A stretch of DNA of 64,000 nt from Aquisalimonas sp. 2447. Its GTDB lineage: Bacteria > Pseudomonadota > Gammaproteobacteria > Nitrococcales > Aquisalimonadaceae. Position 1 is the stretch's first letter. Each line of letters begins with the position of its first letter. The notes below the pieces were generated by a model. That model saw only the letters and a program-made list of their open reading frames with translations. It was not told the origin of the DNA and searched no databases. The translations under genes were made by a program, and so were the position numbers. The stretch lies in contig NZ_CP050695.1 in NCBI RefSeq assembly GCF_012044895.1, forward strand, positions 836,501 to 900,500. Reading direction: 5' to 3'. Positions 7,311 through 16,424 of this stretch are shown here, piece after piece.

Positions 7311-7945
7311 GGTATCGCAAGGAAGTCGACAACGTCCGCGCCCACGTCAACACGCTCCGGGTGGTGGCGCTGGGGCTGGCCGTGCTGTGTGTCGGGCTCT
7401 GGTGGGGATGGCAGCAGGCGCCGGAGCACCTGCGCGTGCACCTGACCCCGGAGCTGCGAAGCGGCGGAGTGGTCGCCGCCGACGAGGTCGTGGAGCCCGC
7501 CGTCTACACCTTCGCCCTCTACATCTGGCAGCAGCTGCACCGCTGGGAGGACGACGGCGCCACTGACTATGGCGAGAACATCTGGCGCCTGCAGGGGTTC
7601 CTCACGCCGGACTTCCGCCGGTACCTGCAGCAGGACATGGAGGACCGGGCGGATCGCGGGGAGCTGCGGGACCGCAGTCGCGCCATCCGCGAGATCCCGG
7701 GGCGCACCTACGACTCGGATCGGGTCGAGGTGCTGGCCGACGGCACCTGGCGCGTGTGGCTGGACGTGGAGATCCGGGAGCACATCGACGGCGAGCTGGT
7801 GAAGGAACTCCAGGCCCGGTATCCGCTGCGGGTGGTGCGCTTCAACGTGGATCCGGAGATCAACCCGTGGGGGCTCGCCCTGGACATCGAGGACGAGGCG
7901 GCGGCGGAGCGCCTGGAGGTCACCGTGGACGAGGAGGGGTCCTGA
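7307..7945 (+). CDS. TIGR03746-like ICE protein (TraE/VirB8-type)
   Basis: The 212-residue protein has one membrane anchor (about residues 17-37) and a periplasmic domain with WRLQGFLTPDFRRYLQQD and PLRVVRFNVDPEINPWGLALD, as in the PFL_4703 family of TraE/VirB8-like proteins. GTG at 7307 overlaps the previous TGA (GTGA); the much longer open frame from 7019 is not used because the upstream part is antiphase to the previous gene. Confidence 0.82.
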   Translation: MRYRKEVDNVRAHVNTLRVVALGLAVLCVGLWWGWQQAPEHLRVHLTPELRSGGVVAADEVVEPAVYTFALYIWQQLHRWEDDGATDYGENIWRLQGFLTPDFRRYLQQDMEDRADRGELRDRSRAIREIPGRTYDSDRVEVLADGTWRVWLDVEIREHIDGELVKELQARYPLRVVRFNVDPEINPWGLALDIEDEAAAERLEVTVDEEGS

Positions 7946-8781
7946 TGGTTGATCGGCGAGGATTCATCGTGTGCCTCGCTGTGGCGGTGTTGTTGGCACT
8001 GCCGCAGGGAGTGCTCGCAGACGGCCCGGAGGGCTCGGCCGACGGTCAGGAGATGCCGGAGTCTTCCACCGCGGTGGAGCGGGTGTCCTGGGACGGCACG
8101 CCCATCCGCGTGGTGGTGCCTGTCGATGGTGAGCGCCTGGTGCGGTTTCCCGGCGAGCAGATCCGGGTGGGCGTCCCTGCGCACCTGGAGGACCGGCTGC
8201 GGGTGTTCAGCAATGAGGGCATAGCGTATTTCCAGGCGCATGCCGCGTTCGGGGCGACCCGGGTGGTGGTGGAGGAACTCGGCACCGGGCGGGCCTACTT
8301 TCTGGATCTCGTTGCCGAGGAGGACCCTGTCGGCGGTGACGTGGTGGTTCACCGGCGCGATGGCGAGCCTGGCCAAGCAGCGGAGGTGGAGGAGGGTGAT
8401 CCGCATCAGAACCTGGACTACATCGCGCTGACGCGTTTCGCCGCGCAGCAGCTCTATGCGCCGAGCCGGCTGCGCCCGGAAGTGGCCGGGGTGCGGCAGG
8501 TCTCTCTCGACACGGCGGAGGTGGATCTCGTGCGCGGTGGCGCCGTCGCTGCTACGCCCCTGGCGGCCTGGCGTGGTGGTGGCTACTACGTCACGGCGGT
8601 GCGGCTGACCAATCGTACGCGCGAGCCGGTGGTGCTGGATCCGCGCGACATCCGGGGTGAGTGGCTTGCCGCCACCTTCCAGCACGCGCGGTTGCAGCCC
8701 GCCGGGGACGAAGCGGATACCACGGCGGTGTACCTGGTCTCGCGGCGGCAGTTCGAGGACAGCTTCTGGGGGGCGCGCTGA
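7945..8781 (+). CDS. TIGR03749-like ICE protein (TraK-type secretin-associated)
   Basis: The 278-residue protein has a signal peptide (ending GVLADG). The mature chain contains VERVSWDGTPIRVVVPVDGER near the N-terminus and LTNRTREPVVLDPRDIRGEWLAATFQHARL near the C-terminus, the latter typical of TraK-like outer-membrane core proteins. ATG overlaps the stop of the previous gene by one base and its own stop overlaps the next ATG. Confidence 0.82.
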   Translation: MVDRRGFIVCLAVAVLLALPQGVLADGPEGSADGQEMPESSTAVERVSWDGTPIRVVVPVDGERLVRFPGEQIRVGVPAHLEDRLRVFSNEGIAYFQAHAAFGATRVVVEELGTGRAYFLDLVAEEDPVGGDVVVHRRDGEPGQAAEVEEGDPHQNLDYIALTRFAAQQLYAPSRLRPEVAGVRQVSLDTAEVDLVRGGAVAATPLAAWRGGGYYVTAVRLTNRTREPVVLDPRDIRGEWLAATFQHARLQPAGDEADTTAVYLVSRRQFEDSFWGAR

Positions 8782-10241
8782 TGGTCTCGGTGAAGAGCAA
8801 TCGCCTGCTTCCGATCATCTTCGGCGTGGTGGTGCTGGCCACGCTGTTCGTGGTGCTGCGCTCGGGTGGCGACGATGCCAGTGGTGCCGGAGCGGAGCCC
8901 ATGGACGAGGTGCCCACGGTGGAGCGGCCGGATACGGATACCCAGGCGGACACGATCCGCACGCTGGCCGCCGAGCAGCGCCAGCTCCAGGGCGAGCTGG
9001 AGGCCCTGCGGGAGGAGAACCGAGAACTCCGGCGCGAGCGGGAGCGTGCCGAGCGCGAGGCGGTCGAGGCGGAGGAGGCCTCGGAGCAGCAGCGTGGGCG
9101 GCTCACCGAGATGCTCGAGCGTATCGATCGTCTCTCCTCCCGGGTGGAGGAGATCGGCGATGACGGGGATGACGATCCGGACGATGACGGGGTGGTGCCG
9201 GGGACCGACATCCCCGTGGGGCTTGGCATCGGCGAAGACGACACGCTGCCCGATCCGGACCGCACTGCGGCAGTGCCCGACGGGGCGGTGGCGCAGGAGA
9301 CGGAGTTCCAGTGGGTGGAGCCCGTGGCGCTGGATGCCGGCCGGAGCGACGGGGATGCCGCAGAGGGCGGCGTGCTGGCGCAGGGCCGGGCCGTCGTGGA
9401 GGAGGCCGGCGAGGACGAGCACAGTGTTGCCGACGAGGTCCGCGAGGCGCGCGCCCGGGCACTGGAGCGCGCTCATGTGGGCAAGGTGGCGGAGTTCGGT
9501 GATCGCGAGGCCGAGCCGCGCTACACGGTGCCCCGTAATTCGACGCTGATGGGCTCCACCGCGATGACCGCCCTGATCGGGCGGATTCCGCGGCAGGGCA
9601 CGGTCGAGGATCCCGCGCCGTTCAAGGTGGTGGTCGGCGAGAACAATCTCGCCGCCAGCGACATCCGCATCCCCGGGATCGAGGGCATGATCTTCGCCGG
9701 CCACGCCATGGGCGACTGGACCCTGTCGTGCGTGCGTGGCGAGGTGGAGAGCGTCACCGCCGTGTTCGAGGACGGCACCGTCCGGACGCTGCCCGATCCG
9801 GAGGGCAGCGAGGACGAGACCATCGGCTGGATCTCCAATGACCGGGGCGTGCCGTGCATCGCCGGCGAGCGGATCAGCAATGCCCAGGCGTATCTCACCC
9901 AGGCAACGACACTGGCCGCAGCGCAGGCCGGTGCCGAGGCGGCGGCCGCCGCGCAGACCACCACCCAGGTCGGCCAGGAAGGGTTCACACAGCAGATCGT
10001 GACCGGTGAGACCGGCGAGTTCATGGCCGGCCGGGCGGCCTCCGGTGCCATCGAGGAAGTGGTCCAGTGGCTGCGGGCCCGTCAGGACGCGCACTTCGAT
10101 GCCGTCTATGCGCCAGCCGGCGAGCGCGTCGCGGTGCACGTCGACCGCGAACTCGCCATTGACTACGAGATCGACGGCAGGAGGGTCAGTCATGAGGAGT
10201 TCATGCGCCAGGACGACGGCGCTCGTCGCCGTCTCGATTAG
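8781..10241 (+). CDS. TIGR03752-like ICE protein (TraB/VirB10-type channel component)
   Basis: The 486-residue product has one N-terminal membrane anchor (about residues 10-27) and a long charged coiled coil (about 50-125: LAAEQRQLQGELEALREENRELRR and further, broken into heptads). A TrbI/VirB10-type beta barrel domain follows from about 245 (YTVPRNSTLMGSTAMTALIGR). Such proteins span the envelope and gate the secretion channel. The C-terminal 50 bases overlap the start of the following lipoprotein gene in another frame. Confidence 0.85.
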   Translation: MVSVKSNRLLPIIFGVVVLATLFVVLRSGGDDASGAGAEPMDEVPTVERPDTDTQADTIRTLAAEQRQLQGELEALREENRELRRERERAEREAVEAEEASEQQRGRLTEMLERIDRLSSRVEEIGDDGDDDPDDDGVVPGTDIPVGLGIGEDDTLPDPDRTAAVPDGAVAQETEFQWVEPVALDAGRSDGDAAEGGVLAQGRAVVEEAGEDEHSVADEVREARARALERAHVGKVAEFGDREAEPRYTVPRNSTLMGSTAMTALIGRIPRQGTVEDPAPFKVVVGENNLAASDIRIPGIEGMIFAGHAMGDWTLSCVRGEVESVTAVFEDGTVRTLPDPEGSEDETIGWISNDRGVPCIAGERISNAQAYLTQATTLAAAQAGAEAAAAAQTTTQVGQEGFTQQIVTGETGEFMAGRAASGAIEEVVQWLRARQDAHFDAVYAPAGERVAVHVDRELAIDYEIDGRRVSHEEFMRQDDGARRRLD

Positions 10242-10680
10242 TGCCTTCATTGCCGGGTGCGAGACGACACCCGGCCACAAAGTCTTCCCCGACGACGGGC
10301 CCACCATGGACGAGGTCTACGAGGGGCATTTCCGGGAAATGCGGGGCGTTGATGCCGACGGTGCCCGGGAGGCGTTGCGTTCAGGCGGTGAGAAAGTCGC
10401 CGAGGATGGCGAGGAAGATGCCGACGAGGGCGATCCCGAGGACACGGAGCCGCGGGTCCGGCAGGTGCACCACGGCGACGTGGATCTGGATGGGTACACA
10501 CGGACGGCCGCCGACGAGATCGCTACGCGGTTCTCGCGGGTCCCGAACCCCACCATGGTCATGTACGTCTACCCGCACCTGGCGGGGCGGGACGAGGCGC
10601 CGGTGCCTGGTTATGCCACGTCGTTCCGCATGTACGAGCGCGATCACTTCGCGCTGCCCGGTGAGGCGGGGACGCGGTGA
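10192..10680 (+). CDS. TIGR03751-like ICE lipoprotein (TraV-type)
   Basis: The 162-residue product has a lipoprotein signal ending SISAFIAGC (lipobox, Cys about residue 23), followed by the family block GHKVFPDDGPTMDEVYEGHF. The acidic middle part is low complexity. The C-terminal part reads FSRVPNPTMVMYVYPHLAG and VPGYATSFRMYERDHFALPGE. It overlaps the upstream gene by 50 bases in a different frame. It probably anchors the secretion core in the outer membrane. Confidence 0.84.
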   Translation: MRSSCARTTALVAVSISAFIAGCETTPGHKVFPDDGPTMDEVYEGHFREMRGVDADGAREALRSGGEKVAEDGEEDADEGDPEDTEPRVRQVHHGDVDLDGYTRTAADEIATRFSRVPNPTMVMYVYPHLAGRDEAPVPGYATSFRMYERDHFALPGEAGTR

Positions 10681-13433
10681 TGGACCGGGTGCTTCGTTCG
10701 CTGCGGCCGTTCGGCTCCGGTGCCCCTGCAGCCGGGGAGTCGGAGGAACTGGATCCGTCGCTGGGGCAGACGCGGTATCAGCCGGTGACCGAGGCCGAAG
10801 TCGCCGGGCTGTACCAGCGGCCGGACTCGTTCACGGACCTGTTGCCGTGGACGGACTACGACCCGGAGACCCGGGTCTTCCTGCTGGAGAACGGACGCAG
10901 TGTCGGCGCGCTGTTCGAGCTGACCCCGGCGAGTTCGGAGGCGCGCTCCGCGGCGTATCTGAACGTCCTCCGGGAGCAGATCCAGTCCGCCATCGCCGAC
11001 ACCATCCCCGAGGTGGACGGCTCGCCGTGGGTGGTGCAGTTCTTCGTCCAGGACGACCCCGCCATCGCCGATGTCGGCGACCGGGTGCGTGACTACGCCG
11101 CCGAGCGGGCCGGGGATCATCCGTTCGCCCGGGCCTACTTCAGTCATCTGGACGCGCATCTACACCGCATCTCCCGGGACGGCGGGCTGTACGTGGACGA
11201 GCAGGTAACTGGTGCCGCCTGGCGGGGGCAGAGGCGGCGCGTGCGCGCCTGCCTGTATCGCCGCGACGCCGGTGGCGAACTGGCGCCGGAGGAGGAACTC
11301 AACCAGGTCGCCGCCCAATGGGTGGCGAGTCTGGAGGCCGCGGGGATCGGCGTGCGCCGTTGCGGTGCCCGGGAGCTCTACGAGTGGCTGGTGCCCTGGT
11401 TCAACCCGCGCCCGGAGATCACCGAGGGGGATCCAGAGGCGCTGCTGCGGATCGCACCGTATCCGGGTGATGCCGATCTTCCCTTCGGCCGGGATCTGGC
11501 CGAGCTGCTGACGTATTCCATGCCGGAGTCGGACCAACGGGCCGGGGTGTGGCGATTCGACGGCCTGGCGCACACCGTGGTCCATGCCCAGGGGCTGCGT
11601 CATGCTCCGCGGGTCGGCCACTTCACCGCCGAGCGGCGCAGCGGCGACAACATCTACGCGCTCTTCGATCGCTGCCCCGAGGGCACGGTTATGGCGATCA
11701 CCATCACCATCCAGCCCCAGGACGCGGTCCACAACCACGTGGCGAAGATCCAGGCGGCCTCCGGTGGCGACAATATCGAATCCCAGCTCGCCTACCGGGA
11801 AGCGCGGGAAGCCATGGAGCAGATGGCCCGGGGCAACAAGCTCTTCCCCGCCCAGGTAGCGTTCTACATCCGGGCCGAGGATGACCGGGCGCTGGTCCAC
11901 CACCGCAATCACCTGGCGTCGAAGCTGGTCTCCCAAGGGCTCCAGGTCATCGCCCGGGAGGCGGAGCTGCTCCCGCTGGACAACTACATCCGCGGCCTGC
12001 CCATGGCCTACGACCCGACACTGGAGCGCTACACCCGTCGCAGCCGCTACGTCTTCGCCGACCACTTGGCCGCCATGCTGCCGCTCTACGGCCGCACCAA
12101 GGGCACCGGTCACCCGGGCATGCTCTTCTACAACCGGGGGGCCGAACCGCTGACCTTCGATCCGCTGCACAAGCAGGACCGGAAGAAGAACGCGCATGCA
12201 CTGATTCTCGGGCCGACCGGCGCCGGCAAGTCCGCCATGCTGAACTACCTGATCATGCAGATGGCGGCGGTTTACAACCCGCGGATCTTCGTCATTGAGG
12301 CGGGCAACAGCATGGGGCTGCTCGGGCAGTACGCCCAGGCGCACGGGCTGACCGTCAACCAGGTCACCCTCAATCCCAACCAGGACGTCTCGCTGCCGCC
12401 GTTCAGCGCCGCCATCCACCTCCGGGACCAGCCGGACGTCGAGGCCCATGCGGAGGACGAGCCGGACCCGGATGGGGACGACGACGCGGAGGAGGCCCGT
12501 GACGTGCTGGGCGAGATGGAGCTCTCTGCCCGGATCATGATCACCGGCGGCGAGGCGAAGGAGGACGCCAGGATGTCGCGCTCCGACCGCCTGGCCATCC
12601 GGCGGGCGATCCTGCGTGCTGCGGAGAACGCCGGTGCCGCGGGACGCGACCAGGTGCTCACCGAGGATGTGGTGCAGGGCATGCGCGAGGGCGCGGATGA
12701 CCCGAGCCTCACCACCACACGCGCGCAGCGCATCCGGGACATGGCCGACGGCATGGAACTGTTCTGCTCCGGCTTCGCCGGCAAGCTCTTCAACCGGCCG
12801 GGCACGCGCTGGCCGGAGGCGGACATCACCATCGTCGACATGGCCATGCTCGCTCGGGAGGGCTACGAGGACCAGCTCACCGTGGCGTACATGGGGCTGA
12901 TGAACCACATCAACGACCTGGTCGAGCAGTACCAGCACGCCAACCGCCCCACGCTGGTGATCACCGACGAAGGTCACATTATCACCACCAACCCGCTGCT
13001 CGCGCCCTTCGTGGTCAAGATCACCAAGATGTGGCGCAAGCTCGGCGCCTGGTTCTGGGTGGCCACCCAGAACCTCGAGGACTTCCCCGACGCCGCCCGG
13101 AAGATGCTCAACATGATGGAGTGGTGGCTGTGCCTGGTCATGCCCAAGGAGGAGGTCGAGCAGATCGCCCGCTTCCGGGATCTCTCCGATGAGCAGAAGG
13201 CACTGCTTCTGTCGGCGCGTAAGGAACCCGGCAAGTACGTCGAGGGGGTGGTGCTCACCGACCAGATCGAGACGCTGTTCCGCAGCGTGCCGCCACCCAT
13301 CGCCCTGGCACTGGCCATGACGGAGAAGGACGAGAAGGCCCAGCGGCGGGCGATCATGGACGAGCTGGGCTGCACCGAGGTGGAGGCCGCGGAGGAGGTC
13401 GCCCGCCGCATGGCGGAGGGACCGTCCCGATGA
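10680..13433 (+). CDS. Conjugative transfer ATPase, TraC/VirB4-type (PFL_4706 family)
   Basis: The product has 917 residues. The N-terminal TraC domain precedes an ATPase core with Walker A GPTGAGKS near residue 510, Walker B TLVITDEGH near 758, and the downstream block KLGAWFWVATQNLEDFPDAA typical of VirB4/TraC. An acidic insert lies near 590-610 (EDEPDPDGDDDAEEA). This hexameric ATPase powers pilus and channel assembly at the inner membrane. ATG overlaps the previous stop (ATGA); a GTG one codon earlier is an alternative. Confidence 0.92.
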   Translation: MDRVLRSLRPFGSGAPAAGESEELDPSLGQTRYQPVTEAEVAGLYQRPDSFTDLLPWTDYDPETRVFLLENGRSVGALFELTPASSEARSAAYLNVLREQIQSAIADTIPEVDGSPWVVQFFVQDDPAIADVGDRVRDYAAERAGDHPFARAYFSHLDAHLHRISRDGGLYVDEQVTGAAWRGQRRRVRACLYRRDAGGELAPEEELNQVAAQWVASLEAAGIGVRRCGARELYEWLVPWFNPRPEITEGDPEALLRIAPYPGDADLPFGRDLAELLTYSMPESDQRAGVWRFDGLAHTVVHAQGLRHAPRVGHFTAERRSGDNIYALFDRCPEGTVMAITITIQPQDAVHNHVAKIQAASGGDNIESQLAYREAREAMEQMARGNKLFPAQVAFYIRAEDDRALVHHRNHLASKLVSQGLQVIAREAELLPLDNYIRGLPMAYDPTLERYTRRSRYVFADHLAAMLPLYGRTKGTGHPGMLFYNRGAEPLTFDPLHKQDRKKNAHALILGPTGAGKSAMLNYLIMQMAAVYNPRIFVIEAGNSMGLLGQYAQAHGLTVNQVTLNPNQDVSLPPFSAAIHLRDQPDVEAHAEDEPDPDGDDDAEEARDVLGEMELSARIMITGGEAKEDARMSRSDRLAIRRAILRAAENAGAAGRDQVLTEDVVQGMREGADDPSLTTTRAQRIRDMADGMELFCSGFAGKLFNRPGTRWPEADITIVDMAMLAREGYEDQLTVAYMGLMNHINDLVEQYQHANRPTLVITDEGHIITTNPLLAPFVVKITKMWRKLGAWFWVATQNLEDFPDAARKMLNMMEWWLCLVMPKEEVEQIARFRDLSDEQKALLLSARKEPGKYVEGVVLTDQIETLFRSVPPPIALALAMTEKDEKAQRRAIMDELGCTEVEAAEEVARRMAEGPSR

Positions 13434-13870
13434 GCGCGCAGATCCACACGGACGGGTTCGATCCGGCCGCATGGTGCTGGGAGGACTGGCTCCAAGTGGC
13501 CGCAGGACGCATGGGGGTGTTCCGTGTCTCGGCGGCGCCGCGGCTGCCGGACGAGGTGGCGTGCCTGACCCTGTCGCGCCTGCCGGCGCAGGGGCCGGGT
13601 GAGTTGTTGCACAAGGGCGGGTGGCTGAGGTCGGCACAACGCGCCGAGGCGCTGGCGTCGCTGCGGCGCCTTGGGTGGGCGCCGGAGGAGGTGGCTGACG
13701 CGGTGGTACGCGGTCGGGTCCTTCCCGGACCCGTCGAGGAGGCTGCCGAGCGCCTGGCAGCCGTCGAGGCGGACCTGTGTGCCCGGAAGCTGAGCGGCGG
13801 CGTGCCCGGTCATCGCCGCTGGGTGGCCATCGACACCGGTCGGCCGGGAGGTGGGGCTTGGGCCGAGTGA
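13430..13870 (+). CDS. Conserved hypothetical protein of the conjugation block
   Basis: The 146-residue product carries no motif I recognise. It is rich in Ala, Arg and Trp, without a signal peptide or membrane segment, and reads like a small helical cytoplasmic protein (LASLRRLGWAPEEVADAVVRG). It overlaps both neighbours by four bases (ATGA and GTGA), so it is translated as part of the operon and is very likely real. Its role in conjugation is unknown. Confidence 0.65.
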   Translation: MSAQIHTDGFDPAAWCWEDWLQVAAGRMGVFRVSAAPRLPDEVACLTLSRLPAQGPGELLHKGGWLRSAQRAEALASLRRLGWAPEEVADAVVRGRVLPGPVEEAAERLAAVEADLCARKLSGGVPGHRRWVAIDTGRPGGGAWAE

Positions 13871-14340
13871 CGCGAATCCCGGTCGGTGTGTTCACGGTCC
13901 TCGCCGTGTCGGTCTGGGCCGGCGATGCACGGGCGGGTGAGGCTGCGTCGTCGGGCCCGGAGCCGTCCCCGGGCGAGCCGCCGGTGGTGGCCGAGCCTGC
14001 CGATCTTCTGCCGGTGGACACGCCGGAGATGGAGCCGGGTCCGGTGCGGGCGACGCCGTCGGCCGAGGTGGAACGGATGCTGACGCATCTGCCGCAGCCG
14101 GTGTGCCTGGTGGGCGCGGACGCACGGTCCCTGCGCTGGCTGGAACGCCATCGCGACTCCCTTCGGGCCGCCGATGCCCTGTGCCTCCTCGTGCAGGCGG
14201 AGAGCGCCGCCGATCTTGATCGCGTCATGGATGCCTCCGGCGAGGTGCCGGTGCAGGTGAGTCCGGGGGGCGAGCTGGCGCGGCGGTTCGGGCTTGAGCG
14301 TTACCCCGTGGTGATCTCGGCGGAGGGGTTCGAGCAGTGA
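13867..14340 (+). CDS. TIGR03765-like ICE protein (PFL_4695 family)
   Basis: The 157-residue secreted protein has a signal peptide (ending AGDARA). A proline- and glutamate-rich linker leads to a thioredoxin-like C-terminal part: LTHLPQPVCLVGADARSLRWL, then LVQAESAADLDRVM and PVQVSPGGELARRFGLERYPVV. The latter resembles conjugal proteins annotated as TIGR03765/RES-like. GTG at 13867 overlaps the previous stop and its own stop overlaps the GTG of traD, the usual gene order in this element family. Confidence 0.78.
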   Translation: MTRIPVGVFTVLAVSVWAGDARAGEAASSGPEPSPGEPPVVAEPADLLPVDTPEMEPGPVRATPSAEVERMLTHLPQPVCLVGADARSLRWLERHRDSLRAADALCLLVQAESAADLDRVMDASGEVPVQVSPGGELARRFGLERYPVVISAEGFEQ

Positions 14341-16424
14341 GCGAACGCTACCCCGTGGAGGCGCTGCTGCGGCCGCCGGTGGAGTTCTACTCGGCAGGGG
14401 TGGCTGCGTGTGCGGCGATCATCGCGGTGGTGGCGCCCTGGGCGCTGATGATGACCCCGGCGGTGGCGTGGGGTGCGGCGGTGATTCTCGCCGGTGTCGC
14501 TGCGTGGCGCGGCCGCCAGGGCTGGTGGATCGTGCGCTACCATCGCAACCTGAAACGCCTGCCGGAGTTTCGGATGCGCTCTGCCGAGATCCCGGTGTCG
14601 CGTCGCAAGCTCTACCTGGGACGGGGGTTCCGGTGGCGGCAGAAGCACACGCAGCGGCTGCGGGACACCATCCGCCCCGAGGTGCAGCACTACGTGGAGC
14701 CGGGGCCGCTGTATAACTGGGCGCGGCGCCGGGAGGTTGCCTGGGAGAGTACCCCGGGCCTCAGCTTGCTCGCCGGGGCCCTGGCGTACCGTTCCTGGTG
14801 GAATCCCCTGGCGCCGCTGCCACCGGTGGGCGGTAAGCCCGTCCTGCACGCCGTTGGCTGCGACGAGGAGGAGGATGTCTACACCGACCTGGGCGAACGC
14901 GTCGGGCATACCCTGGTGCTTGGCACCACGCGGGTTGGCAAGACGCGCCTTGCGGAGTTGCTGATCGCCCAGGACATCCGTCGCGGGGACGTCACCATCG
15001 TGATCGACCCCAAGGGCGACGCCGAACTCTTGAAACGGGTCTACGCGGAGGCCCGCCGGGCCGGGCGCGAGGACCGCTTCCACATGTTCCACCTCGGCTA
15101 CCCGGAGTACTCGGCGCGCTACAACGCCGTGGGCTCGTTCGGGCGCATCACCGAGGTCGCAAGCCGGACCTCCCGGCAACTGCCCAGCGAGGGCAACAGT
15201 GCCGCGTTCCGGGAGTTCGCCTGGCGGTTCGTGAACATCGTCGCCCAGGCGCGCGTCGCGCTGGGCTACCGGCCGGCCTACGACCAGATCCTCCAGGACG
15301 TGACCAACATCGAGCCATTGCTCATCGAGTACTACGAGCACTGGCTACCGGGTGTCGCGCCGGAAGGCTGGCGGGACGAGGTGGGTCGGCGCGAGGCGAA
15401 CATGGACGAGCGCCGCGTCCCACGGAACCTCCAGGGGCGGGACAAGCGCGCCATCGCCCTGGTGCTCTACGTGAAGGAGCAGGGGCTGGCCGATCCGGTG
15501 GCCGATGGGCTGCGCTCGGCCATGGAGTATGACAAGACCTATTTCGACAAGATCGTGGCGAGCCTGCTGCCGCTCATGGAGAAGCTCACCACGGGCAAGA
15601 CCGCGGAACTTATCTCACCGGATTACCTGGACACTGACGACCCGCGGCCGATCTTCGACTGGCGCGAGGTAATCCGCACCGGCGGCGTCGTGTACGTGGG
15701 TCTGGACGCGCTCTCCGACGCCGACGTGGCGGCCGCCGTGGGGAACTCCATGTTCGCCGACCTGTGCTCGGTGGCCGGTCAGATGTACAAGCACGGCCAG
15801 GACGATGGACTGCCGGAGCGTCGCTCGAGCATGCCCACGGTCAACGTGCACGCCGACGAGTTCAACGAGCTGATCGGCGACGAGTTCGTGCCGCTTCTGA
15901 ACAAAGCCGGCGGCGCCGGGTTCCAGGTGACCGCGTACACCCAGACCTGGTCGGACGTGGAGGCGCGCATCGGCAGCAAGCCGAAGGCCGGCCAGGTGGC
16001 CGGGAACTTCAACACCCTGGTGGTGCTGCGGGTCAAGGAGTACGCCACCGCGGAGATGCTCACCACCCAGCTCCCGCAGGTGGAGGTGTTCAGTCTGATG
16101 CAGGTCTCCGGGACCAACGACGCCTCCGACCCGGAATCCGATCAGCACTTCTCCAGCCGCAACGAGGACCGCATCTCGGTGACCGAGGCGCCGCTGCTCA
16201 CGCCGGCGGACGTGGTGACCCTGCCCAAGGGCCAGGCATTCGCCCTGGTCGAGGGCGGCCAGCTCTACAAGCTGCGTCTGCCGCTGCCGAGCGGCGAGGC
16301 CGACCCGGTCATGCCGGCGTCCCTGGACGAGATCACCGAGCGCATGGCGCGTGACTACGCCACGGGCGACTACTGGTGGCAAAGGGATCCGGTGCCCACA
16401 CCGCCGCCGGAGGATGCGGCCTGA
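14337..16424 (+). CDS. traD: Type IV coupling protein, TraD of the SXT/TOL subfamily
   Basis: The 695-residue protein has two N-terminal membrane segments (about 22-60). Walker A GTTRVGKT is near residue 196, the strand VTIVIDPKGDAEL follows near 222, and VHADEFNELIG (Walker B-like) is near 503, then QVTAYTQTWSDVEAR. It is a hexameric DNA pump that brings the relaxase-DNA complex to the secretion channel. Start GTG overlaps the previous stop. No relaxase gene is present in the window. Confidence 0.9.
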   Translation: MSERYPVEALLRPPVEFYSAGVAACAAIIAVVAPWALMMTPAVAWGAAVILAGVAAWRGRQGWWIVRYHRNLKRLPEFRMRSAEIPVSRRKLYLGRGFRWRQKHTQRLRDTIRPEVQHYVEPGPLYNWARRREVAWESTPGLSLLAGALAYRSWWNPLAPLPPVGGKPVLHAVGCDEEEDVYTDLGERVGHTLVLGTTRVGKTRLAELLIAQDIRRGDVTIVIDPKGDAELLKRVYAEARRAGREDRFHMFHLGYPEYSARYNAVGSFGRITEVASRTSRQLPSEGNSAAFREFAWRFVNIVAQARVALGYRPAYDQILQDVTNIEPLLIEYYEHWLPGVAPEGWRDEVGRREANMDERRVPRNLQGRDKRAIALVLYVKEQGLADPVADGLRSAMEYDKTYFDKIVASLLPLMEKLTTGKTAELISPDYLDTDDPRPIFDWREVIRTGGVVYVGLDALSDADVAAAVGNSMFADLCSVAGQMYKHGQDDGLPERRSSMPTVNVHADEFNELIGDEFVPLLNKAGGAGFQVTAYTQTWSDVEARIGSKPKAGQVAGNFNTLVVLRVKEYATAEMLTTQLPQVEVFSLMQVSGTNDASDPESDQHFSSRNEDRISVTEAPLLTPADVVTLPKGQAFALVEGGQLYKLRLPLPSGEADPVMPASLDEITERMARDYATGDYWWQRDPVPTPPPEDAA

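Noticed and set aside
11160-14228. 1022-codon minus-strand frame
   Set aside because: It is the antisense of the TraC-like gene and neighbours, a by-product of high GC; the plus strand carries conserved motifs.
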